Source: Przewalskia tangutica
Taxonomy: Eukaryota; Streptophyta; Magnoliopsida; Solanales; Solanaceae
DNA length: 64,000 bases
Assembly (NCBI GenBank): GCA_029844215.1
Contig: CM056726.1
Location: forward strand, 82,079,548 to 82,143,547
Direction of reading: 5' to 3'
Made by a program: the position numbers and the translations under genes. Of the stretch, positions 1 to 11,674 are shown one piece after another (within the stretch, counting starts at the first letter, position 1; every line of letters starts with the position of its first letter). The notes beneath the pieces were generated by a model. The model saw only the letters and a program-made list of their open reading frames with translations, had not been told where the DNA came from and searched no databases.

Positions 1-1107
1 GAGGTTCCGGTACCCGAGCCTCGATTCATGAAGGCAGAGTTTAGAGATTATGGAGAACAGATCAGACTATTGACTAGCATAGTGGTAGGGCAGCGCCGAC
101 AGGAGCAGGTAGCTAACCCTAGAGCCGACAGTTTGAGGATTCAGGATTTTCTGGGTTGTAGTCCACCCGAGTTTTATGGTTCGAGATCTGAGGATGATCC
201 TCAAGAGTTCGTTCGGCAGCTACAGTAGACTATGCAGGTGCTTAGGGCCTCGGAGACAGAGTCAGTTGTGTTAGCTTCTTACCGGTTACGCGATATTGCG
301 TTAAACTGGTTTGAGTCTTTGGAGCTGTCGAGAGGTGTGGGTGCTCGTCCGGCAGTTTGGGATGAGTTCACGGAGGCCTTTCTTGATCACTTTTTTCCTC
401 CTGAAATGAGGAGAGCCCGTGTTGATAGGTTCTTGTCATTGAGGCGTAATGAGAGGACCATCGTGGAATACAACCCGAGTTTGACTCGTTGGCGGTATGC
501 GCACACTATTGTGGCCGATATGGCGATGAGTTCACCGCTATGTGATGGGCTGGACCATTATATGATTATCGTGATTCTGGAGTGGCCCTTCAGCCAGGTA
601 TGAATATTGCCAGGATGCAGGCTTATGCACAAGGGATCGAGGACAGAGAGAGAGATCACCGACGCATCCACCCAAGAGGCTGCGACTACAGGTTCCGTGG
701 TAACTTCGAGGCGAACAATCAGCAGACTAGGTCTACATCTCAGCCGGCACAGAGTGCTCCTTCCCGGTCTTCTGGCCGGAGGTTTAGTCGCCAGGGATAT
801 TCGGGAGCAGGTCGGGCTGTGGTCGAGTTCACAGATGTCCGAGGATAGTAGCCAGGGGAAGCCACCTTTGCCCCGGTGTGGTCACTGTAGTAGATTCCAT
901 TTTGGGGAGTGTCGTACTACTTCGACAGCTTGTTATGCTTGCGGCCAGCAGGGCCATTTCGTGAGAGATTGTCCGACCAGAGGTGGCACTGGTGGGATAG
1001 CACAGTCTACTGGATCAGTTGCGGGTTCTTCGCCTTCAATAGCTAGGCAGGATGTTCATGCACCGGCAGGCCGTGACAGAGGTCGTGGTGGAGGTTCCCA
1101 GTTTTAG
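1..1107 (+). pseudogene. gag: gag pseudogene of element 0 (Retrotrans_gag domain plus CCHC knuckles)
   Basis: Gag packages the element RNA into virus-like particles. The frame is open from base 1 (no start in view) and shows the plant Ty3/Gypsy gag core: FLGCSPPEFYGS, then DPQEFVRQLQ, ASETESVVLASYRLRDIALNWFES, and VWDEFTEAFLDHFFP. An in-frame TAG at 226-228 replaces a codon that is CGG in the related copy at 46180. Near 565-573 the reading shifts to the frame carrying MNIARMQAYAQG, and near 800-840 it shifts back. The C-terminus has one CX2CX3HX3C motif (CGHCSRFHFGEC) and one classic CX2CX4HX4C knuckle (CYACGQQGHFVRDC), then a Gly/Arg-rich tail ending in TAG at 1105-1107. With a nonsense codon and two frameshifts the copy cannot make Gag. 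The family call is secure; the exact shift points are inferred. Confidence 0.9.
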
Positions 1108-1426
1108 CAGTCCTTTGAACCGCCAATATGATTTCAGGTATATTTTTTACCCCTTTAGAGACTTGTATGCATGTTAAGGTTGTTGTAAGATTAAGTGTCA
1201 TGAACGAATAATATTGAGACTGTGTATGTATGCTAGAGTAACTTGTAAGTACGAGAAGATAATCCTTTTTGGGCTTATGAGGGATGGTTATGTGTGTGCG
1301 AGGTATTAGGGCCATATGTGACATAATTAGGTTTCATTAAGTGTAGTTTTATGAGACTATGCCGAGAAATGATAGATTGAGCTCCGAAAGAACATTCGGG
1401 GACGAATGTTTCTAAGAGGAGAAGAA
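1108..1426 (+). other. Noncoding tail of element 0 with PPT and PPT-adjacent hairpin
   Basis: It begins near the conserved CAGGTATAT junction (about 1134-1142) that follows gag in every copy. It has no coding signal. It carries the inverted repeat AACATTCG/CGAATGTT at 1391-1410 and ends in the purine-rich tract CTAAGAGGAGAAGAA (1412-1426), the presumed plus-strand primer, directly before the LTR. At about 320 bp it is shorter than the tails of B, D and G. Confidence 0.8.
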
Positions 1427-1563
1427 TGTTACACCCCGTATTTACAGGACTTGTGTTAAGAACGTACGTAAGAATTCCAAATGTTAAGATTTGAGACTAG
1501 TAAAAATTTATCGGAATTTTGGAATTTTCGGAAAACGTAATATTGTGACGAATGGGAGGGCGA

Positions 1564-1768
1564 CACGTGTCACCCCCCCTTAAATGGTCTTGGACGAAAT
1601 TACATGGGCAAAAGGGTCATTTGACCCTTGTTAGGAAGACAAGTCTTGCAAGTAGTAAATCTTGATATATTTGACTTAGTCAATGGGACTACTGACTTGA
1701 TTTTTTAAAAGGACTTCATCCCAACCACACATTTGTGCTAACCTTAGCCCTCCATGTTGCTATATAAG
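1564..1768 (+). promoter_or_regulatory. Candidate LTR promoter of element 0
   Basis: A G-box CACGTG lies at 1564-1569 inside a palindrome (GACACGTGTC), with a TATATAAG box at 1761-1768 about 340 bp into the LTR. Position relative to the LTR start is similar in the other copies. Transcription is inferred, not shown. Confidence 0.5.
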
Positions 1769-4049
1769 GATACTAGTAGCAAGACAAGGGTTCTATACTT
1801 AGAAAAATTTCATAAAAACTTGTTGTGTTCTAAGGTGCTCTCGGGTTTGGGTATGCCAAGGGAGAAAAAAATTTGTTTGTTGTCCAATAATCTCCCCACT
1901 TCAAACCAAGGTTCCTAAGTGTATTGTAAGGGTATCTCAATAGAAAAATCCCGAAAAAAGATAGTTTTAGTATTAGTCGCAAGATGAAAACCTAGTTGCT
2001 TTTGTAGGTTTTGTTTGGAAGATTGAAGGAAAGTTGGTTGTGTTATTCTAGGGGTCTCAAGTGGCGGATTGAAGTGTCTAGAAGAGGCTCTAAGTGCTAA
2101 GGAGTGACTTTGGATTTGAAGTTGGACTAAGAATCGTTGAGGTAATAATCTTGTCTCTTAAGTGTTACAAGATTTTATATTGTTGTTAGCCTTACATTTT
2201 TACTAGCATGAAGTATATGTGTTGAAGTTTTATAAGTGTTATGGATTGTTGTAGCCTAAAATCCGAAATGACATATTAGCCATTTGAAGTTGGATTACAA
2301 TTTGGTCGTATTTAGAATTGTCGCATGTTACTTACTTGAAGATTATAGTAGTTATAATCGATTGCGACTTGATATCATGTCATGCTAACAACTTGGATTG
2401 AAAAGGAAATTGGATAAGAATTGGTGTTGTTGTATCCCAAGATTGCCGGATTTACACTTGTTGTTGTATTAGTTTGATATCAATTGTGGGGCGAAATTTT
2501 ACACGTCTATTAGGCGTGTAATCCCCTATTGTTAATTGCATTGTTGGGCCTTAAATGTGGCGTGTTTGGTTATTGAATTCGGCCTTGAAAAAGGTGGCAA
2601 AGTATGTAGAAACAAAGGAAGTGCTGTCCGATTTTCCGTAGAATTTAGTGACTTAGCACCTAGAATATTCTACGTGTGAAGTAAGAATTTAATGGATGTA
2701 TTATGGCCATTATAGGTTGAAGTACTAAGTATAGCGTATTCTACTTGAAGGATGGAATAGCTATCAAGGTGGAAGTACTTTGGAGCATTTTGCTACTTGT
2801 CGATAATCGTCGCGAGGTATGTGAACCTCTTCCTTCTTTTGGCATGTTCTATGTATGGAATATACATGTAGTAATATTTCATGTTCCCTTCTACTCTTAG
2901 AAGTTAAGAGGTATGTATGTGATTTACTCTATGTAAAGGTTATGTCTAGGTTATCCTAAGTTCTTACCAAGTCTTATGGGGGATGTTGGTAAGAGTCGTT
3001 AGGAGGTATTTGGAGCCAAGTTGACTTGGCTAATTTTACGGCACAAATGAGAATAAGTATCGAGCAAGCCATTGCAGCGTTAATAAAGGAAAATGTAATG
3101 ACAATTGATTATATTAAAAAGAGTAGAATTCTCCATCTGCATAGAAGCTAAGATAAGACAAAATTGTATTACATTTTCTAGATCATGGCTGCTTTAATAA
3201 GATCGTTATAATCAAGTATAATCTACTCACACTCATAAGGCATATGTACTTAACTTAAAGAATTTACGTTATGAAGTTTTAAGACTGTGAACCTTAGACT
3301 TATAAAAGGTTGAGAGACTTTATTTTCAGGTAATGAAACTTGATTCTTAAAGGAAGAATTGACTTGATTTAAGGGAAGTAACTTGTTTTAAAAGGTGTGA
3401 GTACTCGGGTTTTAAAAGTTAAGAAACTTGATTTCTGAAAGTTAATAGACTAAATGTATTTTGAAAGTTAAGAGAATTGATTTGAAAGTATATAATACTT
3501 GGTTTTAAAAAGTATAAGTCTCTTGGTTATAAAAGGAATGAGTTTGTCTAAAACCATAAAGGGTTATAACGGCTTTATGGGAAGTTGGTTATAACGGCTT
3601 TATGGAAGGTTAAGAGAATAGTTTTCTCTAATAAGGTAAACAAAGAAATAACTTGAATTAAGGAAGGGCAATTTGATTTAAAGGTATCACTTGCTTAAAG
3701 CTTTAAAGTAAGGGTCACTTGATTTAGAAGCCGAGAAATGTATTTCTAAAAATATAGTGACTTATGTGAAATATACACAAGCCTTGATACTATGGGTGTT
3801 AGTATCTTGGGGTTTTATATGAAAAAGAATCTTTTGAAAAGAATGGAAGTACGTAGTACTTGGGGTTAAATTCCCGGATTTTTATGTGTGAAACGAAAGT
3901 GCCATGAGTTTATAAAAATGGAAGTCTAAAGGTTTAATGAACTTGCCTATGTTTGCTTGTGATAGCTTTGAGTGCAAGTATTATATGTTTTCGTTGTCGT
4001 GACTCTCAGTTGGAGGGCCGACTGTCTTGTTGTAAGTTTACTTGGACGT

Positions 4050-4620
4050 ACCGACAGTGATGTGGGATTCCACGGGTATGCTTCCATTATGATTGATCCT
4101 TGGACATGCTTATGCGATGTGGGATTCCGGGGCATGTGGCCAGGAGGCGGGTTAGATTCCCGGATTTGTTTTATTACCCATGGCCATGCTTATACGATGA
4201 GGGATTACGGGGCATGCGACAATGCTATTACGACTATTACTCCATGGGCTAGTTCCCCATGAAGACCTGCACCTACGATGAGGGATGCCGAGGGCACTTT
4301 ATGGCCATGCTTATACGATGAGGGATTCCGGGGCATGCGGCCGCATTATATATATATTGTATACGTGTACGCTGACAGTGAGGTAGGATGCCACGGGCGT
4401 GTCACCTGGTTATATGTTACACGTACGGCTGCCGACAGTGATGGAGGATTCCACGGGCAGTAGGTATATATATATGTATTGTATATGTGTACGCCGACAG
4501 TGAGGTAGGATACCACGGGCGCGTCACATGAGTATGATTTATGTCATAGACTGCCGGCAGTGAGGAAGGAATTCCACGGGCACGCTTTGATATTTGTGTG
4601 ACTTGATCGCGTCCCAGATT
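4050..4620 (+). repeat. Irregular minisatellite in LTR of element 0
   Basis: Repeated variants of GATGTGGGATTCCGGGGCATG and GACAGTGAGGTAGGATNCCACGG, separated by short AT-rich spacers including TATATATATG tracts. It occupies the same place in the LTR as the arrays of the other copies. Short ORFs here are by-products of the repeats. Confidence 0.75.
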
Positions 4621-5344
4621 GGGTAGTATATCGTCCTCCATAAAGCGGTCAGATTATGTTATGAAAGATAAGTAAGTTATATGGTAATGAACTTGACGAT
4701 TTTTCCTAAGTATGTACGTAAGAAAGTGACTATAACTTTTATTGAAAAATGGGAAAAGATAATAAGGTCCGATTAAGTTCCCGAGATGGTAATGACACGG
4801 TAGGATCTGGTATGTACCCTTTTTATACTTGCCTCGCCATTCTTTTGTACTGCTTATGATTTGTTTACTATACCTTATTTTCCGCTCCATATTCGCACTG
4901 TTGTTATCGACTTCTGGGCTGCGTTCATGCCCGCAGGTTTTAGGTACACAGGTTGGTGATCCTTGCTCTTAGGATCTCGGTTCAGTTTTTGGGAAAAAGC
5001 TCCATTTGCTCCGGAGGCTTATCTCTTGGTACGGTTTTCCCTGAGGTTGTAGATTCATGTATATTCAGGGGTATGGCGGGGCCCTGTCCCGCCACAGTTG
5101 TTATGTTAAAACTCTTAGAGGTCTGTAGTCACATATTGTGGGTCAGTTTGTAAAGGAAAGGAGGCAACTGCTTCGGTTGTATATATATATGTCCAGGAAG
5201 GTAGCCCTATCGGCTAACCTGTTGTTTTACTTCTGTTGTTTTATTTTATAAGTTTCATGTATGTTCCGCTGATTATCTCTGATGTATACCTGTAAGGGTG
5301 CCCAGGTAGGGCACCAGTCGCGGGCCCGGGGCCGGGTCGTGACA

Positions 5345-5930
5345 GGATCTCACCCGTACCATTCTCGAAATCCCACTACGTAGCTCAATATATTAACATA
5401 GTCTTCTATTAAGTCCCTTAATAAAACTTCTTAAGGGTCCATTTCCTTCTCAGACAACTCATCATCTCCTAATTATCTCAAATTAGTACGTAAAACCTTG
5501 ATGAGAGTTCATTAAACCGTTCCATACTTTCCCGGTACCTAATTATTCCTTACCAATCCTTGGTATTCCAATATCATTCTAGGCAACACGCGTCTGACCC
5601 TCATACATAATTCCGTATAGCTGCATGTCACAATACCCACTATACTACCATCATTACTAACCTGGATACGTAATCCGCATAGTTCCTCCTGGGTCACTGC
5701 CACCTTCCTCGTAGCTGCAATCAACATAACTCGTTAGGGAGAGACGACCCTAACCATACAGCTCTATCGCACGATCTTAGAGTGAGAAGAATGGAAACCA
5801 ATCCTAAATGTCCTGCATCCTCCTGATTATAGATGTGGTGCACAACACACCAATAATCAAGACTCTACTAGACACGGTCTGTAGACACTTTCCGAGGACT
5901 AACTTCTCTGATACCACTTTTGTCACGACC
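5345..5930 (-). other. Leader and start of the internal region of element E, with tRNA-Met-type PBS
   Basis: Read on the minus strand, the LTR of E ends at 5931. It is followed by the primer-binding site (5915-5926, TGGTATCAGAGA), the conserved leader hairpin (5825-5858) and an ATG at 5727-5725 in the position where other copies start gag. The ORF from that ATG (62 codons, to 5539) begins MLIAATRKVAVTQEEL and does not resemble gag further on; I do not recognise it. The rest up to 5345, where element 0 interrupts, shows no coding signal. E may carry different internal sequence, or gag may be rearranged beyond recognition. Confidence 0.7.
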
Positions 5931-6565
5931 CGACCCCGGGCCCGCGACTGGTGCCCTACCTGGGCACCCTTACAGGTATACATCAGAGATAATCAGCGGA
6001 ACATACACAAACTTAATAGTGAAATAAAAATTAGGTTAGCCGATAAGGCTACCTCCCTGGATATAAACAAATCCAAAAGCAGTTACCTCAAATTTTTTTC
6101 TTTATAAAGTGACCCACAAGATATGACTACAGACCTCTAAGAGTTTACATAACAACTGTGACGGGATAGGGCCCCGCCATACCCCTGAATGTACAAGAGT
6201 CAACAACTTCAGGGAACCATACCAAAGACAGCCTCCGGAGAAATGGAGCTTTCCGAGAACTGAACCGTGATCCTAGGAGTGCGGATCAACAAGTTATGTA
6301 CCTCAACCTGCGACATGAACGCAGCCCCCCGAAGGAGGTCAGTACAAAATATGTACCAAGTATGCAAAACTGAAAGTACTGTAATTTAAATCATAATAGT
6401 AAAAAAAATACAGCTGAAGACATATATGATAACTCAAATAACAGTACACTGTGCCTTACTGAAGTGGAAGTAATGAAAATCAGTTTTTACCTTGTACAGC
6501 CTGTTCCAACATATGAACGATAGTCACACCAGGGCTATGAACACCAGCCCTCAAATATCAAAGCG

Positions 6566-6900
6566 CGCCCATGGGATTCCCCATCACTGCCGACCGCTAA
6601 AGAGTAAAATACAACCATGTGACGCGTTCGTGGCATCCTACCTCACCGTCGGCGTACCAACATACAACACATATATACATATATCCTCTGCCCGTGGAAT
6701 TCCCCGTCACTGCCAACAGCTAAAGAGTAAAATACAACCATGTGACGCACCCGTGACATCCTACCTCACCGTCGGCGTACCCACATACAACACATATATA
6801 CATATATCCTCAGCCCGTGGAATTCCCCGTCACTGCCAACAGCTAAAGAGTAAAATACAACCATGTGACGCGCCCGTGGCATCCTACCTCACTGTCGGCG

Positions 6901-6935
<35 letters not shown>
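6566..6935 (-). repeat. About 123-bp tandem repeat in LTR of E
   Basis: Three units begin near 6566, 6690 and 6813, each holding GCCCGTGGAATTCCCC, AAAGAGTAAAATACAACCATG and a TATATACATATATCC tail. A fourth, changed unit starts near 6986 beyond a microsatellite. Confidence 0.85.

Positions 6936-6982
<47 letters not shown>
6903..6982. repeat. Compound (CA)n(TA)n microsatellite
   Basis: Roughly 16 CA units run directly into about 21 TA units. It replaces the short ACATATATACATATAT tail of the 123-bp repeat, so it probably expanded from that tail. Confidence 0.95.
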
Positions 6983-6984
<2 letters not shown>

Positions 6985-7079
6985 ATGCCCGTGGAATCCC
7001 TCATCTCGGGTACATGACTTCATGGGGAGCTAATCCATGGAGTAGTAATCGTATCCGGGAATTTAACCCGCATCTTGGT

Positions 7080-7622
7080 CGCATGCCTCAGAATCCCTCA
7101 TCGTAAGCATGTCCAAGGATCAACCACACTGGATGCATACCCGTGGAATCCCACATCACTGCCGGTACGTCCAGGTAAGCTCATACTATGACAATGGAAG
7201 CATACCCGTGGAATCCCACATCACTGCCGGTACGTCCAAGTGAATTCACAATAAGACAATGAAAGCATACCCGTGGAATCCCACATCACTGCCGGTACGT
7301 CCAAGTAAACTCATACTGCATGCCTCGGAATCCCTCATCGTAAGCATGTCCAAGGTGCATGCCTCGGAATCCCTCATCGTAAGCATGTCCAAGGTGCATG
7401 CCTCGGAATCCCTCATCGTAAGCATGTCCAAGGGTCAACCACCATGGAAGCATACCCGTGGAATCCCACATCACTGCCGGTACGTCCAGGTAAACTCATA
7501 CTAAGACAATGGAAGCATACCCGTGGAATCCCACATCACTGTCGGTACGTCCAAGTAAGTTCATAACAAGACAATGAAAGCATACCCGTGGAATCCCACA
7601 TCACTGCCGGTACGTCCAAGTA
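7080..7622 (-). repeat. Composite 65-bp and 39-bp minisatellite in LTR of E
   Basis: Six copies of a unit of about 65 bp contain CATACCCGTGGAATCCCAC and CACTGCCGGTACGTCC (near 7135, 7200, 7265, 7448, 7514 and 7578). They are interrupted by three 39-bp copies of TGCATGCCTCGGAATCCC plus TAAGCATGTCCAAGG at about 7318-7435. ORFs through it are repeat artefacts. Confidence 0.9.
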
Positions 7623-9642
7623 AAATCATAACTTCTTTAGAATTCCATTAACATACGAACTGGATCTCATTTTATGACCTTAAGGGACTTCTCATATCAC
7701 TTAACAAGTCCGGGGAAATTCAACCCAAAGTACTATGTATTTCTATTCTTTCCAAAGATCCCTTTTCCCCATAAGACCCCAAGATACTAACACCCGTAGT
7801 ATGAAGGCTTACCTACAATTCAAACAAGTCACTGTACTTTTAGAAATATGCTTCGGGCTTCTAAATCAAGTGACTCTCCTTTTTACTTAAGCAATTGATG
7901 CCTTTAAATCAAATTGCCCTTCTTAGTTTCAATTCTTTTATCTAGGTTTACTTATTCGAGAAAAACCATTTCTTAAACCTTCCATAAAGTTATTTAACCA
8001 ACTTCCCATAAAGCCGTTATACTAACTTTATGCTCTAGACAACTTCGTTCTTTTTATGACCAAGAGACTTGTACTTCAAATCAAGTTACACAACTTTCAA
8101 AAGGCTTCAAGTCTCTTTACTTTAGAAGACAAGGTTCTTAACTTAGAAAACGAGTTCTTATCTTTGTAATAGTTCCATACTTTTCACATCAAGGAGTCCT
8201 TGTCTACCCCATTAGAATAACCCATTCTTATAACCTTTTCTCAAGGACAAGTGAGTTAGTCCTCTAACTCAACCAACTAGGCATCTTTAAAACAAGTCAA
8301 GTATATCAAGATGACTTTACCTTATTTAAAACACGTACGTCTACCGTACCATACAATTATAACTACTCATGCTCAAGTGATAAGAAAGTTTCCACATACC
8401 TCTTATGTTTAATCCACTTGCCAAGTCCAATATGCCGTCCGTAGATGTCAACCTATAATGACCATAATTCGTCTATTAGCTTCTAGCTTCAACGTAGAAT
8501 ATTCTAATGTAAAGTCCCTTATTCTACGGGAAAAAATGGACAGCACTTCCTTTGTTTCTACGTACTTTTCCACCTTTTTCAAGGTCCGAATTCAATAACC
8601 AAATGCCGCATTTAAGGAACAACAATTCAGCTAACCAAAAGGGGATTACACGTCTTTACAGGATGCGTAAAATTCTGCCCCACAATAATACAAAACAAAC
8701 CAATAATTCCAAGCCACATTCGGCTACAATATCACAACAATTATCAATTTCCTTTCAATTTTCTCTTAATCCAACTCGTTATTCCAACATGGTATATAAA
8801 TCATAACCCATTATATACCCTTCTATTTATAACATGCAACGATTTTTAGCTAACAACTGAATTGATTACAACAAGAGTGGCTCACATGCCCATTTTCGGT
8901 TTTCAATAAGACGACAAGATCCAAATATTTTTCAAACTTTAATATAACAACCACATGCTCATTTATTAAATGCTATAACTTGAAATCTTCATTTACACAA
9001 GAAGGTGAAGATTTTTACCTCAAGAAGCCCTCTTTCCGAAATCTTAATCACTTTAAAATTACTCACACGAACCCTCTACAAGTTTGCCAACACTTTACCT
9101 TCTTGAAGCCCTTCCAAAAATCTCCCCGGGGTTCATCAATTTGAGAGAGAGAAGAGGAATTTTTTTCTTAAGGAAACCCTTGCAAATGGCCAAGTCTTGA
9201 AGACTTGGTCCTAAAATAAGACCCTCCCTTGGTAAAAAAGATGGGAGGGACACTTGTCACCCTCCCATAGGCCTTTTATCAAAATATCCCCTGTTTTTCG
9301 CCCCTTTTCGCATAAAAATCCCGCTTACGCCGCAGCTCGCAGCCTGGCCAAGGCGCCGCAACCTCGTAGGATCTTCAAATATCAGCCACAGCCACGCGAC
9401 GCTTTGGGAGATCTGTCCTCTCACCACTCTACACCCCGTAAGTCCAGGACATGTATAAGAGAATGTACGTAAGGAATCAAGACTTGGAAATTGGTACGAA
9501 AGGAAGAATTGTTTTTCGGCGGAAAATCTTCCGAACGTCGGAAAGGAAAAATGTTCGTTGTTGAGAATTGGATTCTCAAAGTGCATTATTTGAAGAGTAT
9601 GGAACTCTTAACCTTATGGAAATTTATTTTTACGGATTTGGT

Positions 9643-9916
9643 CACGTGGGGCCCACCCGAGGAATTTTACGTTTTGCGGGGCCCACGAGGGTTACGGAAT
9701 TTTATGGACGAATGAGAGGGAGACACGTGGCACCCCCACATGTGGTCTTGGAAGAAATTAGTAAGGGGTAAAATGGTCATTGACCATCTTGGAAGATAAG
9801 TCTTCAAGCTTGAGATTGTTGACCAAGGTCAACTTGTCCACTTGGCTATTTAATTAATGATCCTCATCTTAGCCACACAATTGTGATAATCTAAGCCCTC
9901 CAATATGTTTTATATA
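9643..9916 (+). promoter_or_regulatory. Candidate U3 promoter, 5' LTR of A
   Basis: CACGTG at 9643-9648 runs straight into GGGGCCCAC. A second GGGGCCCAC lies near 9678-9685, a second CACGTG at 9724-9729, and a TATATACT box at 9911. Confidence 0.5.
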
Positions 9917-11674
9917 CTAAGCTAGTGCAAGACAAGCTCTTCTAACACTTAGAAAAAAATCATACACCTTGTTCTACACATAGTTGCTCTCGGGTTTGGC
10001 TAAGCTCTCACTAGAAAATTTTGTAATTTTGTTCCATTGTTCACAAGACTTTAACCCAATGTCCCTAAGGGTATTTTAAGGATATCTCTATAGAAATATT
10101 TCGGAAAAACGACGTTTTCACGTTAGTTGCAAGGCGGAAACTTAAGGAGTTCTTCAACTTTGAAGTTGGAACTTGAAGATGGGTTCTTCATAGGCTTCTA
10201 AGGAGTGCTTGGAGCGGATTGGAACCTAAGGAAAGGAGCTAAGAATTGCTAAGGCGCGACTTTGAATCTTGGAAATTTTAAGGGCTTATAAAGGTATAAA
10301 TCTTGTCGTTTTAGTAATTGAGATTTACTTATTGTTGTAGCTATGGATATTAGCAAGCATGAGTTTTATAGTATGAAGTTTGATAAGTATTTTGGCTTTT
10401 GGAACCCTAATCCGAAAACTAGCATGTTTAGGCTTAAGATTACATTTCAAGTTGATTATTGGTTTAAGTCGTCGCATGTTGGATAAGAAGGAAATTGTAG
10501 TTGTTGAAGTTGTTATGACGATATAACATGTTAGACCTTAGAACTTGGAATTGGAAAAGAATTTGAAAAGGACTTGTGTTGGTGTTTAAGTTGCCGAGAA
10601 TGGCTTGATTATGGAATTAGTAGGTATTAAATTGTGGGGCGGAATTTTACACGTATTGTAAGGAGTGTAATACCCTTTGTTTGGTTGTTGTTTTGAGCCT
10701 TAAATGTGGCGTGTTGGTTATTGTATTCGGCCTTGAAAAAGGTGGCAAAGTGAGAAGAAACAAAGGAAGTCTTTTAGATTTTCCGTAGAATTAGAGACCG
10801 TATACTTAGTATTATTCTACGTTAGAGACTAGAAGTTAATAGTCTTGTTGTGTCCATTATAGGTTGACACTTCTACGTACGGCGTATTCGGCTTAGCTTG
10901 TGGATTTAGCTGAAAAGGTATGTGAACTATCTCCTCTTCTAGCATGATTCCTTAAGGTAAAGAAAGTATGTCCTACTCCTTAAATGATCCATTCCTTGGT
11001 TGTATTTGGATTGACTAAAATAGAATTCGTTCTATGTACTTCCTTGATTGTACTTTGATGTTTAAATTGTAAGTTGTATAATCCATTGCCTTAGTGAAGT
11101 TGGATTCTTAAAAGTGAAAGTATTTTACTTAAAGTACATAGAGTCTTGAAAAGGAAGTGGTTTCCAAATCTTTTGGCTAGTGCCTTAGTTCCAAAACCTA
11201 AGGGTCGTTTTAATGACTTTAGGGGAGTCAAAGGAGTGATTTACTTAATTGTTTTAAGAGAGGAGAAATGACATGATTTAAGAGAAGAAACTTGTTTTCT
11301 AAATATTAAGAGACTTAAAGTATTTTGGAAAGTTAAGAACTTGATTTGTAAGTATGTGATACTTGGTTTTAAGTATAAGTCTCTTGGTTATAAAAAGGAA
11401 TGAATATGTCTAAAACCATAAAGGGTTATAACGACTTTATGGGAAGTTGGTTATAACGGCTTTATGGAAGGTTAAGAAAGTTGTTTATTTTGATTATTAG
11501 GCATAAGTTGCCTAGATTGTGAAAATTTGAAGTTACTTGATTCCAAGCTTTGAAATGAGTTTTCTAAAGGTGTAGTAACTTACTTTGAAAAATAGACACA
11601 CCTTGATACTACGGGTGTTAGTATCTTGGGGTTTTACATAAAAAGGAGTCTTCTGAAAAGAATGCACGTACGTA

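Larger units (their letters stand above)
1..5344 (+). mobile_element. Element 0: gag-only LTR retrotransposon, 3' portion
   Basis: The 5' LTR and gag start lie left of the window. Visible are a broken gag, a short noncoding tail, a purine-rich tract and one complete 3' LTR. The LTR ends cleanly in TGACA at 5344 and is followed by the internal region of an opposite-strand element (E), so element 0 was inserted into E. No protease, RT, RNase H or integrase sequence lies between gag and the LTR. Confidence 0.85.
1427..5344 (+). repeat. 3' LTR of element 0 (3918 bp)
   Basis: It starts TGTTACACCCCGTA directly after the purine tract and ends GTCGTGACA. It looks mosaic. About 2490-2650 resembles the A-type LTRs (the stretch around GGCCTTGAAAAAGGTGGCAA), whereas 3067-3196 carries the CATCTGCATAGAAGCTAAGA block found otherwise only in the B/G/H/J/K-type LTRs. 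The paired motif GGTTATAACGGCTTTATGG lies at 3562-3580 and 3587-3605. Confidence 0.85.
5931..9426 (-). repeat. LTR of element E, first part (A-type)
   Basis: It starts TGTCACGACCC, the reverse complement of the LTR 3' end. Its first roughly 85 bases are nearly identical to the inverted end of the element 0 LTR. It runs until the 5' LTR of element A interrupts it near 9427. The remainder resumes at 45778 and ends at 46039, giving a total of about 3.76 kb. Sequence around 8540-8600 matches the A-type LTR block near GGCCTTGAAAAAGGTGGCAA. Confidence 0.75.

Noticed and set aside
9257..9586. 109-codon minus-strand ORF across 9427
   Set aside because: It crosses the junction between the LTRs of E and A, so it is a chance fusion.
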